Origin: DATFDN01 sp963767645
GTDB lineage: Bacteria > Pseudomonadota > Alphaproteobacteria > Acetobacterales > Acetobacteraceae
Direction: 5' to 3'
DNA: 64,000 nucleotides
Assembly (NCBI GenBank): GCA_963767645.1
Contig: CAVYEW010000010.1
Coordinates: 682,001-746,000, forward strand
In this document: positions 1-12,543 of the stretch, in pieces
Position numbering within the stretch: position 1 is the first letter of the stretch
How the letters are laid out: every line of letters starts with the position of its first letter
The notes under the pieces: generated by a model
What the model saw: the letters and a program-made list of their open reading frames with translations, nothing else
What the model was told of the DNA's origin: nothing
Database searches by the model: none
Position numbers and translations under genes: made by a program

Positions 1-1
1 T

Positions 2-235
2 CCCTTGGCGGAGGCGCTCGGCGGGCGGGACATGCCGACGGCGCACCCGGAGGAACCGGTCTCGGCCGTGGTCGCGCGCATGGTGCAGGCCGACGCCGGC
101 CGCATCCCGGTGGTCCGGCCCGAGGACGGCAGGCTAGTCGGCCTGGTCGCGCGGAGCGACCTGTTGCGCGTGCGCGCGCGCCAACTCGCCGAGGAGGGCG
201 AGCGCCGGAACTTCCTGCCCTGGCGCCGGACGTAG
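2..235 (+). CDS. CBS-domain protein, C-terminal fragment (cut by window edge)
   Basis: The frame is open from the first bases of the window, so the 5' part lies outside. The visible 77 or so residues form a CBS half-domain: a TAHPEEPVSAVVARM helix, then GRIPVV and the typical LVGLVARSDLL ending. A short charged tail rich in Arg and Glu follows. CBS pairs bind adenosyl ligands and regulate the domain they are attached to. A CBS domain with a basic tail is common at the C-terminus of ClC chloride channels and of IMPDH-like regulators, but the main domain is not visible, so the parent protein is not named. The gene ends four bases before the stop of the convergent transporter gene. Confidence 0.7.
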   Translation, partial: PLAEALGGRDMPTAHPEEPVSAVVARMVQADAGRIPVVRPEDGRLVGLVARSDLLRVRARQLAEEGERRNFLPWRRT

Positions 236-239
236 CGGC

Positions 240-1458
240 TCAGATGGAGTGCCGGCCCAGGACGGCGCGCGCTCCCGCCAGCAGCGCGCCGGCGAAGGTG
301 GCGCACCAGGCCAGGAAGGCGATCCAGAAGAAGGCACGCGCGAGCGGATGCAGGAAACCGAGCCCATAGGCGGTCTCCAGCTGTAGGGTCGCCGCGCAGT
401 ACATCCCGAGCGGGAAGACCACCGACCAGAGCGTGACGGCATAGCCCAGCTTGCCGAGACGGATCAGGTGCTTCCAGGCGAACAGCAGGACCAGCAGCGG
501 AATCCAGAATGTCGCATCAGCCCAGAACAGGATCACCACGGGCGAGAGCAGGTCACGCAGCGCGAAACTGCCGATGGCGAGACCGGGAACCGCCATCAGC
601 TTGCCGCCGGCGAGGACGGTGATCGCCGCCGAGCCCTCGTTGATCCACCACGGGCCGGTCAGGTCCTCGGGCGGCATGGCGACGAAGGTAAAGCGAAGCA
701 GCACGATCGCGCCCAGCAGCAGGTAATAGGCGCAGCCGAGCAGCACCCAGGCGTAGCAGATGAAGGCCAGGCCGGGCGGGCCTCCATGCTCCTTCAGCAC
801 GTCCGCGCCCAGCGAGGCCAGCGCCTGGGTCGCCACCACCAGCAGCAGCCACTGGCCCGAGAGGCCGTTTTCCAGCGGCGGCTTGGCGCGGCCTTCGGTG
901 ACGCCGGCGAGGAAGCCGGTACTGCACGATCCACCACAGTGCGATGGACAGCGCGAACAGCGGGATGACCACCCAGGCGGCAAGCTGGAACGCGGCGAAG
1001 TCGCTGGCGAGGACCGCGGTGCCGGCCACCAACGTCAAATAGGCGGGTCCCGTCTCGTGGCGCGCGAGGTTGCGGGCGAGCCCGCGCGGGTCCAGTGCGG
1101 CGTGGACGAAGCCCGCCAACCAAAGCAGCAGCCAGGCGCCCATGTTCACCGCGAACAGCGCCCAGCCGATCTGCGTCCGTCCGATTTTGAGGGCGTCGAT
1201 GGCGATGATGCCGGTCGCCATCACCATCGCGAAGGCGTTCGGGAACAGGGTCGAGAAGCGCTGCGGCAGGGATCGCCTGGATGAGGCCTCCGCGCTGGCC
1301 TCGGAGCGAGGTGGCGCGAGCCGGTCGCGAGCCGCGTCCGAGGCCAGAACCAAGCCGGCCACGCCAGCCACCGTGGTCAGTGCCCATCGCAAGGCTTCCC
1401 AACTATTCTCTCGCCGAGCGGTCCGTTGCTCCCGCACGCGCCTGCTCCTCGTCCGCAC
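240..1458 (-). CDS. TDT/SLAC1-type transporter (TehA-like), one-base frameshift
   Basis: Membrane transporter of the tellurite-resistance/dicarboxylate (TDT) family. The N-terminal part carries FPNAFAMVMATGI followed by repeated hydrophobic helices. The C-terminal part contains QWLLLVVATQALASLGA, LTGPWWINEGSAAITVLAG and several more membrane segments, which match the family in order. The two parts are in different frames: around base 915 the minus strand has one surplus C between TACCGG and TTCCTC. Removing it gives a continuous protein of about 405 residues, a plausible family length. The start used here gives a roughly 65-residue hydrophilic/Ala-rich extension before the first family motif, so a later start is possible. 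Substrate unknown. The frameshift may be a sequencing error or a recent mutation. Confidence 0.7.
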
Positions 1459-1577
1459 GGGGCGGGAACGGGCGCCGTGGGAACCTCGTTCCGAGCCGGC
1501 CGGGGCGCCGCGGGTGACAGGGCAGCAAGGCTGCGCTAAGTGCTCTCGCCGTCAATCAGGACCATATTCGGGTCGCC

Positions 1578-4436
<2,859 letters not shown>

Positions 4437-4457
<21 letters not shown>

Positions 4458-5570
4458 CAGCAGGCGGCTCACCGCCTCGGGCTGCTCCTGCTGCACCCAG
4501 TGCCCCGCGCCGTCGATCAGGTGGCATCCCAGCATGTTCGTGCAGACCGTGCCGCGCATGGCTTCCAGGTCGCCGGGCTTCTGATAGACGCCCCAGTCGC
4601 TCTTCCCGGCGATGAAGCATGACGGCACGTCAATGGTGCGGCCCGAGAAGAGCTCGAGTTCGGGCGTGAATGCGTTGCTGGTGCGGCAGCGATACCATTG
4701 CAGCCCGCCCTGGAAGCCGGTTCGTTCGTATTCCGAACTATAGACGCGCAGCTCGTTCTCGGGCAGCCACGCGCAGGCCGCGATCTCGGCCGGCGATGGC
4801 ATGTGCGGTGCCACCGTCTCCGCCATGCCCTCGTCCAGTTCCATGATGTAGTACGTGGGCAGCTTCGCCAGCTGGCTTGCCGTCCATGCCTTGAGCGGGA
4901 ATGGCCGGTTGCCGGGCCAGTCCGCGCTCTTGTAGTTGAAGTAGGCACGCATGAAATCATGCACGCCCTGCCTAGCGTGCCACATGTTCCCGTTCGCCTC
5001 GCGCGTCGAATAGTACCAGTGATAGTGCTTGCGCGGCGGGTCGAGCGCGGCCAGCGCGGCGTTGATGTCGGACCGGACGCTGGACGCCTGCCCGATCGAA
5101 GGCGGTCCCGCGAACGGGGCGCTCATCAGCGCCATTGCGCGGAACACGTCGGGGCGGATCAGCGCGCACCAGGCCGCGACGGAGGCGCCGAAATCGTGCC
5201 CGATGACGGCCTCGGCCGAGCGATAGCCGAGCGCCGAGACCAGCCCCAGCGTGTCCCGGACAAGGTTGAACAGGCGGAATGCGCCAAGATCGCCGTCATA
5301 CGCGCCATCCCACCCCGTGGTCCGCCCGTAGCCCCGCTGGTCCGGGGCGACCACATGAAAGCCGGCCTCGGCGAGCGGCAGCATCACCTTGCGCCAGCTA
5401 TAGGCGATTTCGGGGAAGCCGTGCAGGAGCACGACGCAGGGCCGGTCCTTGCCCTCGAAGCCCGCCTCCAGCAGGTGCATCGTCAGGCCGTTGATGTCGG
5501 GGATGAAGCGGGAGCGTATGCCGGGCGGGAGGGTGGTCTGAGGCAGGGCGGGGAGGGAAGTCATGTACAT
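4437..5570 (-). CDS. alpha/beta hydrolase, epoxide-hydrolase-like
   Basis: Soluble alpha/beta-hydrolase of 377 residues. Near the N-terminus it has HGFPE (oxyanion region, followed by SWRKVMLPLAEAGFHVVAPDQRG) and then the nucleophile elbow GHDFGAS with Asp as nucleophile. The C-terminal histidine is in GAGHWVQQEQPEAV. Asp nucleophile plus HGFPE and the DQRGYG motif are the pattern of epoxide hydrolases and haloalkane dehalogenases; the first is more likely. The cap region, about residues 150-290, is long. The start could be the first ATG or the one two codons later. Substrate cannot be read from the sequence. Tail-to-tail overlap with alaS is 21 bp. Confidence 0.8.
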
Positions 5571-5631
5571 CTCCGCTTTTGGTCCGGCCGGCTATGGACA
5601 GAATAGCCAGAGGATAGCCATATTGGCCTCT

Positions 5632-5886
5632 ATGAGCACTCATAGCGTAGCCGAAGCCAAAAACCAGCTTTCCGATCTGATTGACCGCGCGCTCTCCGGG
5701 GAAGGGGTGGTCATTACCCGGCACGGCCAACCTGTCGTGGAGCTGAGACCTGTTCAGGCGCCCCCTCGCCCGGTGTCAGACAGCGATCTAAATTGGCTCG
5801 CGGCGCATCGGGTCGGCACCAAGCCAGTGTATCCAGATGCCGGCGAGCTCGTCAGCCGGATGCGCGATGACGACGACGAGCGGTGA
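5632..5886 (+). CDS. type II antitoxin, Phd/YefM family
   Basis: An 84-residue protein with the Phd/YefM DNA-binding start SVAEAKNQLSDLIDRAL and the strand GVVITRHGQPVVELRP. The C-terminal part (DLNWLAAHRVG and an acidic Arg/Asp/Glu tail) is the likely toxin-binding segment. Such antitoxins block the partner RNase and repress their own operon. The start at 5632 is preferred over an in-frame upstream start because the family motif begins a few residues later. Its stop overlaps the toxin start by four bases (GTGA), so the two are translationally coupled. Confidence 0.9.
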   Translation: MSTHSVAEAKNQLSDLIDRALSGEGVVITRHGQPVVELRPVQAPPRPVSDSDLNWLAAHRVGTKPVYPDAGELVSRMRDDDDER

Positions 5887-6305
5887 CGGCCTATCTAGAC
5901 GCGAGCGTACTCGTCGCACTGTTCATCCAGGACGCGCTGACCGCGCGAGCAGATGCATTCCTGCATGCGAAAACGCCCCTACTGATGATCAGCGATTTCG
6001 CGGCAGCCGAGTGTGCCTCCGCGATCGGGCGGCGGGTGCGGACAGGGCAACTGACGAAAGATGAGGCATGGACCGTCTTTGTGTCCTTGGACGCCTGGGC
6101 CGCCCGTGCGATGCAGCGGGTGGAAACAATTCCCGCGGACGTGCGAGCGGCCGATGGATACCTGCGCCGCCTTGACCTGACGCTCAGAACGCCGGATGCA
6201 CTCAACATTGCCATCGCCCAGCGTATCGGCGCGACGCTGGCCACGTTTGACAAGAGAATGGCCGCCAGCGCACGTGCCCTCGGCATGGACCTGGCGCCTA
6301 TCTAG
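5883..6305 (+). CDS. PIN-domain toxin, VapC family
   Basis: A 140-residue PIN-domain ribonuclease, the toxin of the pair with the preceding antitoxin. The acidic metal-binding residues expected for the active site are all visible: Asp6 in YLDAS, Glu43 in AAECASA, Asp105 in TPDALNIA and Asp123 in TFDKRM. VapC enzymes cut specific RNAs (often initiator tRNA or rRNA) when freed from the antitoxin. Start is GTG overlapping the antitoxin stop. Nothing suggests damage, so this module looks functional, unlike the second pair near 61.1 kb. Confidence 0.92.
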   Translation: MTAYLDASVLVALFIQDALTARADAFLHAKTPLLMISDFAAAECASAIGRRVRTGQLTKDEAWTVFVSLDAWAARAMQRVETIPADVRAADGYLRRLDLTLRTPDALNIAIAQRIGATLATFDKRMAASARALGMDLAPI

Positions 6306-6358
6306 ACGGCTGAACGCCTCCGGATCACTGTGCCTGATCCTGAGCGAGGGAGCCTCGG

Positions 6359-6713
6359 ATGCCCCTGAAGCGCATGGTGCTGGAGATCGGCATGGGCACC
6401 GACATCCACGGCGCTGACCCGACCAAGGCTGCGATCCGCGCCCTGCGCGACGCGCTCTGGCACAACAACCTCACCGTCGCCGACGCCGCGGGTCTGCCGG
6501 TGGAACTCGATGCAGGTGGAGGTCACGATCGGTGTGCCGCACCCTGGTCGCGTGGATAAGGAGGCGGTGCGCGCGGTGCTGCCGCACGGCACGGGGACGG
6601 TGCGCGTGGTCGAAGGCGGGCTGGAGATTCCCAACGAGGCGGGAACCGATTCCACCATGATCGCGCATGCCGCCGCGATCGTCCGGCTCGACCTGCCGGA
6701 GAGAGCGCCATGA
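6359..6713 (+). CDS. Lin0512-family protein, copy A, one-base frameshift
   Basis: First of two tandem paralogues. The N-terminal part reads MVLEIGMGTDIHGADPTKAA, and the C-terminal part reads QVEVTIGVPHPGRVDKEAV then LPHGTGTVRVVEGGLEI, both matching copy B. The halves are in different frames because of one surplus G at 6509 (CTC-G-ATG). Corrected, the protein is about 117 residues, as long as copy B (116). The family is conserved but uncharacterised. A four-base overlap with copy B suggests one transcript, probably with the downstream esterase. Confidence 0.7.
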
Positions 6714-7060
6714 GGCGCGTCATCCTGGAACTCGGCGCCGGCAATGATCTGCATGGCGGCGACTACACCAAAGCCGCCGTGCGCGCGGTGCAGGATGCCA
6801 TCCACCACAGCTCGCTTAGCCTGATCCGCACGCTTGGTCTCGACTCGCGCGCAATGGAGGTGGAGGTCACGATCGGCGTGCAGGGGCCCGAGCAGGTGGA
6901 CCGGGCTGCCGTGCAGGCGGCGCTTCCCCACGGCACCGTCACGGTGCGGGTCGTGAAGGGCGGGCTCGACGTCGCCCAGGAGGACGCGGCCGAGGTGGCG
7001 GTGATCGCCAGCGCCGCCGTCGCGGTGCGGCTCGATCTGGCGCAAGCCGCAAACGGATAG
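6710..7060 (+). CDS. Lin0512-family protein, copy B
   Basis: Intact 116-residue member of the uncharacterised Lin0512 family. Seen motifs: VILELGAGNDLHGGDYTKAAVRAV, then MEVEVTIGVQGPEQVD and ALPHGTVTVRVVKGGL. The paired copies probably form a hetero-oligomer, but that is inference from tandem arrangement only. The ATG overlaps the stop of copy A by four bases, and the esterase gene starts 20 bp after its stop, suggesting an operon. No catalytic motif is recognised. Confidence 0.8.
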   Translation: MRRVILELGAGNDLHGGDYTKAAVRAVQDAIHHSSLSLIRTLGLDSRAMEVEVTIGVQGPEQVDRAAVQAALPHGTVTVRVVKGGLDVAQEDAAEVAVIASAAVAVRLDLAQAANG

Positions 7061-7080
7061 AACATCCGGGGAGAGCATCG

Positions 7081-7923
7081 ATGCCATACGCCTTCACGAC
7101 AGAGGACCGTTCGTATCGCGATACGCTCCAGGCCCGCCTGTTCACCCCGGTTGGACCAGGCCCGTTTCCCGCCGTCATCGACATCCATGGCGGGGCGTGG
7201 TGCGGCGGCGATCTCAGTGACGGGCAGGTCCGCAACGAAGCCCTCGCCGCGGCGGGCTTCTTCGTTGCCGCGATCAGTTTCCGCCACGGCGCGGACGGCT
7301 ATCCGACCTCGCTCGCCGACATCAACTACGCCGTACGCTGGGTGAAGGCGCACGGCCAGGAGCTGCGCGTCCGCTCCGATCGCGTCGGCCTGTCCGGGAA
7401 CTCGAGCGGCGGACATCTCGCGATGCTTGCGGCAATGCGTCCGCACGATCCGCGCTATGCCGCCATACCGCTGCAAGCGGCTTCCGGCCCGGTGGATGCC
7501 TCGGTCGAGGCGGTCGCCATGCTCTGGCCGGTGATCAACCCGCTCTCGCGCTACCGCCACGCGCTCCGCGCCCGCGACAGCGCCGCGCCGCCTGCCTGGG
7601 TCGGCGACATCCCGGAGCGCCATGACCGCTACTGGCAAACCGAGGCGGCCATGGCCGAAGGCAACCCGATGCTGGCGCTGGAGCGCGGCGAGGCGCTGGT
7701 GCTTCCCCCCGCGCTCTGGGTCCAGGGCAGACCGGATGACGCGCCGCACGACTATCGCGATCCGGAGAGCGGGTTCCCGGGCAACGAGCCGGAGCGTTTC
7801 GTGGCCGGCTACCGCCGCGCGGGCGGCACGATCGACCTCGTGTATGTCGATCAGGCGAGCCGCGGGAGCGGGCCCACGCTCGACCACCTCGTGGCGTTCT
7901 TTTCCCGCCATCTGCGCCTCTGA
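7081..7923 (+). CDS. alpha/beta hydrolase, esterase/lipase (HSL/BD-FAE-like)
   Basis: A 280-residue serine hydrolase. HGGAW (residues 36-40) is the oxyanion-hole motif and GNSSGG gives the nucleophile Ser108. The acidic and histidine members of the triad are expected near the C-terminus, with a candidate His in LDHLVAFFSRH. The fold resembles hormone-sensitive-lipase-like carboxylesterases acting on short acyl esters or carbamates. A good ribosome site (GGGGAGA) precedes ATG 7081. It is 20 bp downstream of the Lin0512 pair and in the same direction. The physiological substrate is unknown. Confidence 0.8.
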   Translation: MPYAFTTEDRSYRDTLQARLFTPVGPGPFPAVIDIHGGAWCGGDLSDGQVRNEALAAAGFFVAAISFRHGADGYPTSLADINYAVRWVKAHGQELRVRSDRVGLSGNSSGGHLAMLAAMRPHDPRYAAIPLQAASGPVDASVEAVAMLWPVINPLSRYRHALRARDSAAPPAWVGDIPERHDRYWQTEAAMAEGNPMLALERGEALVLPPALWVQGRPDDAPHDYRDPESGFPGNEPERFVAGYRRAGGTIDLVYVDQASRGSGPTLDHLVAFFSRHLRL

Positions 7924-8025
7924 TCTGACATTTAAAGCCGGCCATAGCACGATTGGTTGATCTGACAGCGGAACGACAATCCCGGTGCTAGCCTTGGCTG
8001 AAAACAAGCGCCATATCCATCGGCC

Positions 8026-10611
8026 ATGACCGGACCACGCCACGCTGACGCCTCGTTGACGCCGCCTCTCCCGCAGGACGGACCCCGCCGGCCAGGCGGC
8101 TCGCAGCCCCGTCGGCGGGCGCCGGTGCCAGCGCATGCGCGCCACCCCGTTCGCCGCTGGCTCGCGCGACTCGGCGGCGCGCTGTTTGGCCTCGGCGCGC
8201 TGCTGGTTGTCGGTGGCGGGCTCGGGAGCTACGTGGTCTGGACCCGCGTATCCGCCGACCTGCCTGGCGTGGAAGGCCTGCGCGGCTATGCGCCGCCGGT
8301 CATGAGCCGGATCTATGCCGGTGATGGACGCCTGCTCGCCGAGCTGGCGAGCGAGCGCCGCATCTTCGTTCCCTATTCCGCCATCCCCGAGCGGGTACGG
8401 CAGGCCTTCGTCTCGGCCGAGGACAAGGACTATTGGGTGCATGGCGGGATCAACCCGCTGGCGATCGTGCGTGCCGGCGTGACCGATCTCACGCGGATGG
8501 GGGAGGGACGGCGCCCGCTGGGCGCCTCGACCATCACCCAGCAGGTTGCCAAGAACATGCTGCTGGACAACCGGATCACGCTCAAGCGCAAGGTCGAGGA
8601 GGCGATTCTGGCGATCCGGATGGAGCAGACGCTGTCCAAGCAGCGGATCCTCGAGATCTATCTCAACGAGATCTATCTTGGGCAGGGCGCCTATGGGGTG
8701 GAGGCGGCGGCGCAAGCTTATTTCAACCGTCCGCTCGACCAGCTCAGCCTGGCGCAGGAAGCGATGCTGGCGGCGCTGCCCAAGGCGCCGCAGAACTACA
8801 ATCCGTTCCGCCATCCCGATCAGGCCAAGATCCGGCGCGACTGGGTGCTGGAGCGCATGGCGGAGGATCATGTGATCACCCGCGCCGAGGCCGATAGCGC
8901 CAAGGCGGAGACGCTGGTCCCGGCCGAATTCCACGCTGCCCCCAATATCCCCGGCGCTGATTGGTACAGTGAAGAAGTGCGCCAGGAGCTCCTGCAGCGC
9001 TTTGGGGCGCAATCGGTGAACGAGGGCGGGCTGACCGTGCGCACCAGCTTGAACCCGGTGCTGCAGACCGCCGCCGAGACGGCGCTGCGCGACGGGCTGA
9101 TGGCCTATGACCGTCGCATGGGCGGCTGGCGCGGTGCGGTGGCGCAGGTGCCGGCCGGGCCGGCGCTGGAGCGGGACTGGCCGGCGGCGCTCGCCGGCAT
9201 CGCCGCGCCGCCGGCGATGCTGTCCAACTGGCGTCTGGCCGTCGTGCTGGGCGTAACGCCGGCGGAGGCGCGGGTCGGCTGGCTGGATCAGCCGGCTGCG
9301 TCGGATAGTCCCGCGCAGCCGCGCACCGGCCTGATCCGCGCCTCCGAGGAGGCGTGGAATCATCCGATGGACCGCACGGGTCATCCCGGCGCGCCGTTCC
9401 GGCGCCTGTCGGACATGCTGCGCTTCGGCGATGTCGTGATGGTGCAGCCGGCCGGGCCGGGCCGGGCCATGCTGCGCCAGGTGCCGGAGGTGCAGGGCGC
9501 GCTGGTTTCCCTCGACCCGCTTTCCGGCCGGGTGCTGGCGATGGTCGGCGGCTGGAGCTATGCGGCGAGCCAGTTTAACCGCGCGACCCAGGCGCAGCGC
9601 CAGCCCGGCAGCAGCTTCAAGCCGATCGTCTATCTGAGCGCGCTGCAGAAGGGCGTCTCGCCCTCCGACCGGTTCCTGGATGCGCCGCTGTCGCTGCCCG
9701 ACGGCCGCGGCGGGCTCTGGAGGCCCAACAACTACGAGATGGAGTTCAATGGTCCGACGCCGCTGCGCGTGGCTCTCGAGCAGTCGTTGAACCTGGTGAC
9801 AGTGCGCGTCGCGCAGCGTGTCGGCATGGAGGCGGTGGCGCAGACCGCCGAGGCGTTCGGCATGACCGACAAGCTGCCGCACGTGCTGCCCGCCGCACTC
9901 GGCGCGGTCGATACCACGGTGCTGCGCGAGGCAGGCGCCTATGCAAGCTTCGCCGCCATGGGCCGCAAGGTCGTGCCGAGCTTGATCGACAGCGTGCAGG
10001 ACCGCGAGGGCCATGTCGTGTGGCGCCCGGCCGGCATTGACTGCGCGTGCGACAGCCCTGGCCCGCCGGAACTCGCGGACGCGCGCGAGCAGATCGCCGA
10101 TCCCGAGAGCACATTCCAGCTTGTCACCATGATGCAGGGTGTCGTCACGCGCGGCACGGGCGTGCCGGCCGGCAAGGGCCTGAACCGGCCGGTGGCCGGC
10201 AAGACCGGCACCAGCCAGGACTTCACCGACGCATGGTTCGCCGGCTTCACGCCGCAGATGGCGACGGTCGTGTGGGTCGGCTACGACAACCCGGCGACGC
10301 TTGGCGAGAACCAGACCGGCGCCGCCGTCGCCGCGCCGATCTGGCACGACTACATGGCCGCCGCGCTGAAGGGCCGGCCGGCGCTGGGGTTCACGGTCCC
10401 GCCGGGGATAACGATGGCAAGCTGGGAGACCGGGACCGGGCGCGTCACCGACGCCTTCAAGCCCGGGCAGGTTCCCGGCGCCTCGGCGCCCATAGGCGGC
10501 GGCGACAACCCCGATCTGCTGAGCGGCGGGGCCGCCGAAGCGCGCTCCGTGCTGTCGGGCGGTCCTGGGGCCGCGGGCGGCGTGGACAGCACGCTGGGCG
10601 GGCTGTATTGA
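8026..10611 (+). CDS. penicillin-binding protein 1A, bifunctional class A PBP
   Basis: Inner-membrane peptidoglycan synthase of 861 residues. A basic Pro/Arg-rich cytoplasmic N-terminus is followed by one membrane anchor (about residues 47-70, LGGALFGLGALLVVGGGLG). The GT51 glycosyltransferase domain has catalytic Glu132 in SAEDKDYWVHGG, and GASTITQQVAKN. The transpeptidase domain has SSFK with Ser529, SLN in QSLNLVTVRV, and KTGT from residue 726. An insertion between the two domains (about 380-480) is typical of 1A proteins. The C-terminus is a Gly/Ser-rich tail. It starts about 100 bp after the esterase and ends 30 bp before prfB. It belongs to the mrcA/ponA group. Confidence 0.95.
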   Translation: MTGPRHADASLTPPLPQDGPRRPGGSQPRRRAPVPAHARHPVRRWLARLGGALFGLGALLVVGGGLGSYVVWTRVSADLPGVEGLRGYAPPVMSRIYAGDGRLLAELASERRIFVPYSAIPERVRQAFVSAEDKDYWVHGGINPLAIVRAGVTDLTRMGEGRRPLGASTITQQVAKNMLLDNRITLKRKVEEAILAIRMEQTLSKQRILEIYLNEIYLGQGAYGVEAAAQAYFNRPLDQLSLAQEAMLAALPKAPQNYNPFRHPDQAKIRRDWVLERMAEDHVITRAEADSAKAETLVPAEFHAAPNIPGADWYSEEVRQELLQRFGAQSVNEGGLTVRTSLNPVLQTAAETALRDGLMAYDRRMGGWRGAVAQVPAGPALERDWPAALAGIAAPPAMLSNWRLAVVLGVTPAEARVGWLDQPAASDSPAQPRTGLIRASEEAWNHPMDRTGHPGAPFRRLSDMLRFGDVVMVQPAGPGRAMLRQVPEVQGALVSLDPLSGRVLAMVGGWSYAASQFNRATQAQRQPGSSFKPIVYLSALQKGVSPSDRFLDAPLSLPDGRGGLWRPNNYEMEFNGPTPLRVALEQSLNLVTVRVAQRVGMEAVAQTAEAFGMTDKLPHVLPAALGAVDTTVLREAGAYASFAAMGRKVVPSLIDSVQDREGHVVWRPAGIDCACDSPGPPELADAREQIADPESTFQLVTMMQGVVTRGTGVPAGKGLNRPVAGKTGTSQDFTDAWFAGFTPQMATVVWVGYDNPATLGENQTGAAVAAPIWHDYMAAALKGRPALGFTVPPGITMASWETGTGRVTDAFKPGQVPGASAPIGGGDNPDLLSGGAAEARSVLSGGPGAAGGVDSTLGGLY

Positions 10612-10641
10612 GCGCGGCCCCATTAGACAGGCAATCCATCC

Positions 10642-11773
10642 ATGTCCGCCGAATCCGACACCCTCAACCAGCAGATCGAGCAGTCCGTCGCGCTGCTGAG
10701 GAGGCATCTTTGACTGGGATGTCGCCCAGGCCCGCCTTGCGGAGCTGAACGCCCGCGCCGAGGACCCCGCGCTGTGGAACGATCCGGCCGCGGCGCAGAA
10801 GGTGATGCGTGAGCGCAATCACCTGGCCGCTCAGGTCGAGGGCGTCCGGCGGCTGGAATTGGAGGTCGCCGACACGGTTGGCCTGATCGAGATGGCCGAG
10901 GCGGACGGCGACGCCGCCATGGTTGCCGACGGGCTGGCGAGCCTGCGGGCCTTGAGCGAGGAAGCCAAGCGCCGCGAGATCGAAAGCCTGCTGTCGGGCG
11001 AGGCCGACGCCAATGATGCGTTCGTGGAGATCAATGCCGGGGCGGGCGGCACGGAGGCGCAGGACTGGGCCGAGATGCTGATGCGCATGTACACGCGCTG
11101 GGCCGAGCGGCGCGGCTACAAGGTGCAGGTGATGGAGGAGAGCGAGGGCGAGCAGGCGGGCGTCAAGTCGGTGACATTGCGGGTCAGCGGCGACAGCGCC
11201 TATGGCTGGCTCAAGACCGAGGCCGGCGTGCATCGGCTGGTGCGCATCAGCCCGTTCGACGCAAACGCGCGCCGGCAGACCAGCTTCGCCAGCGTCTGGG
11301 TGTATCCGGTGGTGGACGATACGATCGAGGTCGAGGTCAACGAGGGCGACCTGAAGGTGGACACCTATCGCGCCTCCGGCGCCGGCGGCCAGCACGTCAA
11401 CAAGACCGAAAGCGCCATCCGCATCACCCATTTGCCCACGGGAATCGTGGTCGCCTGCCAGACCGACCGCAGCCAGCACCGCAACCGCGCCACCGCGATG
11501 GCGATGCTGAAGGCGCGGCTCTACGAGCAGGAACTGCAGAAGCGCGAGGCGGCGGCGGCGGCGGTGGAGAGCGCGAAAACCGACATCGGCTGGGGGCATC
11601 AGATCCGCAGCTACGTGCTGGCGCCGTACCAGTTAGTGAAGGATCTGCGGACCGGGGTGGAGAAGGGCAATCCCGGCGCGGTGCTGGACGGCGAACTGGA
11701 CGAGTTCATGGCCGCTTCCCTCGCGGCGCGCGTCGGCGCGCACCGGTCGGACGCGAGCGCGCAGGCGCGGTAG
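10642..11773 (+). CDS. prfB: peptide chain release factor 2, with programmed +1 frameshift
   Basis: RF2 ends translation at UAA and UGA. The first 23 codons (ATG 10642 to CTT 10708) end at an in-frame TGA at 10711. Translation resumes in the +1 frame at GAC 10712 with DWDVAQARLAELN, as in other RF2 proteins, giving 376 residues in all. The domain order is standard: the helical N-terminus, the codon-recognition tripeptide SPF (in RISPFDAN), the catalytic GGQ at residues 248-250 (in GAGGQHVNKTES), and the C-terminal helix. Regulation is visible in the sequence: low RF2 lets the ribosome slip at CTTTGAC, high RF2 ends at UGA. The second piece alone would lack the N-terminal region. Confidence 0.97.
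10699..10714 (+). promoter_or_regulatory. prfB programmed +1 frameshift site with internal Shine-Dalgarno
   Basis: AGGAGG (10699-10704), CAT, then the slippery CTT TGA C (10708-10714). This is the same spacing as in the classical bacterial RF2 autoregulatory site: a strong anti-16S match three bases upstream of the slip codon. It is established that RF2 concentration sets the frameshift rate. Confidence 0.95.
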
Positions 11774-11781
11774 CGAGACGA

Positions 11782-11801
11782 CCCCTCCCCCTTGCGGGAG
11801 G
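11782..11801. repeat. palindromic C/G-rich repeat after prfB
   Basis: CCCCTCCCCCTTGCGGGAGG can fold as a short hairpin. Similar units recur at 30795, 30833, 41367 and within 42885-43051. It lies 9 bp after the prfB stop and has no T-run, so a REP-like repeat is favoured over a classical terminator. Confidence 0.6.
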
Positions 11802-12543
11802 TGGTCGGGAACTCCGAGGAGGAAGGATGAAGGCAGTCCATCAGGGTGTAACGAATTCAGAACGGATCCTGCCGCCCCCGCCAAAGCCTTCTATTCCGAG
11901 AGGCTCTTTTCGGCTTCCGGGGTGATGGGGCGCATCACGTCAGTAGGACAGCGATGAGGGAGCCGAGCAGGGCGCCTCCTCGGCGGCGTGCATTGTGCAC
12001 GAACTGGAAGAAGCCGAGGTAGAGCGGCAGCTTATTCTGCGAGATGCCCCGGTGCGGACGGAGCCAAGAGCGCAGCAGGGACCAGACGCCCTCGATCGTA
12101 TTGACGTGGACCTCGCAGAACCCATCCCCGTCCTCGTCGCGCGCGTACTCGCCCTGCCCGTGGCAGACCGTTTTGTGGCGATAACCCCAGGCTGGCAGGC
12201 GAGCATAGATGTCATACTCGTCCGTATGGACGCCGCTGTCCTTGGCAACGGTCGCGGCGATGACCGGCTGGATTGTTCTCTGCTGCACATTGGCGAGCAT
12301 GCGCATGACCACCTGACCACCGCGCTGGATCAGACCGAGGATCGGTGGCTTGTCCTTCTCCAGCGTGCCACGCCCCGGCGCACCCGCCAGCTTGCGGCAT
12401 CGCCCGGGCCGCCCCTTTTCGCGACTTCAGCCGGTTGGCCCTTGTGCCCGGCCACGACGTAGACCTCGTCGATCTCCACCTCGCCTTCCAGGCTCACCGC
12501 CGGGGTCTTTGGACTTGCTCCAGTTTAGTGGAGAGGCATTGGT

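Noticed and set aside
240..968. Plus-strand frames across the transporter gene
   Set aside because: They are Arg/Gln/Ala-rich shadows of the minus-strand membrane protein, caused by high GC, with no family motif.
6763..10818. Very long minus-strand frame of about 1,350 codons over the esterase, PBP and prfB start
   Set aside because: It is the antisense of recognised genes and shows only the biased Arg/His/Ala composition of a high-GC shadow.
11782..11801. Hairpin after prfB as a rho-independent terminator
   Set aside because: It has no T-run and the same unit occurs in several unrelated intergenic places, so REP-like repeat is a better call.
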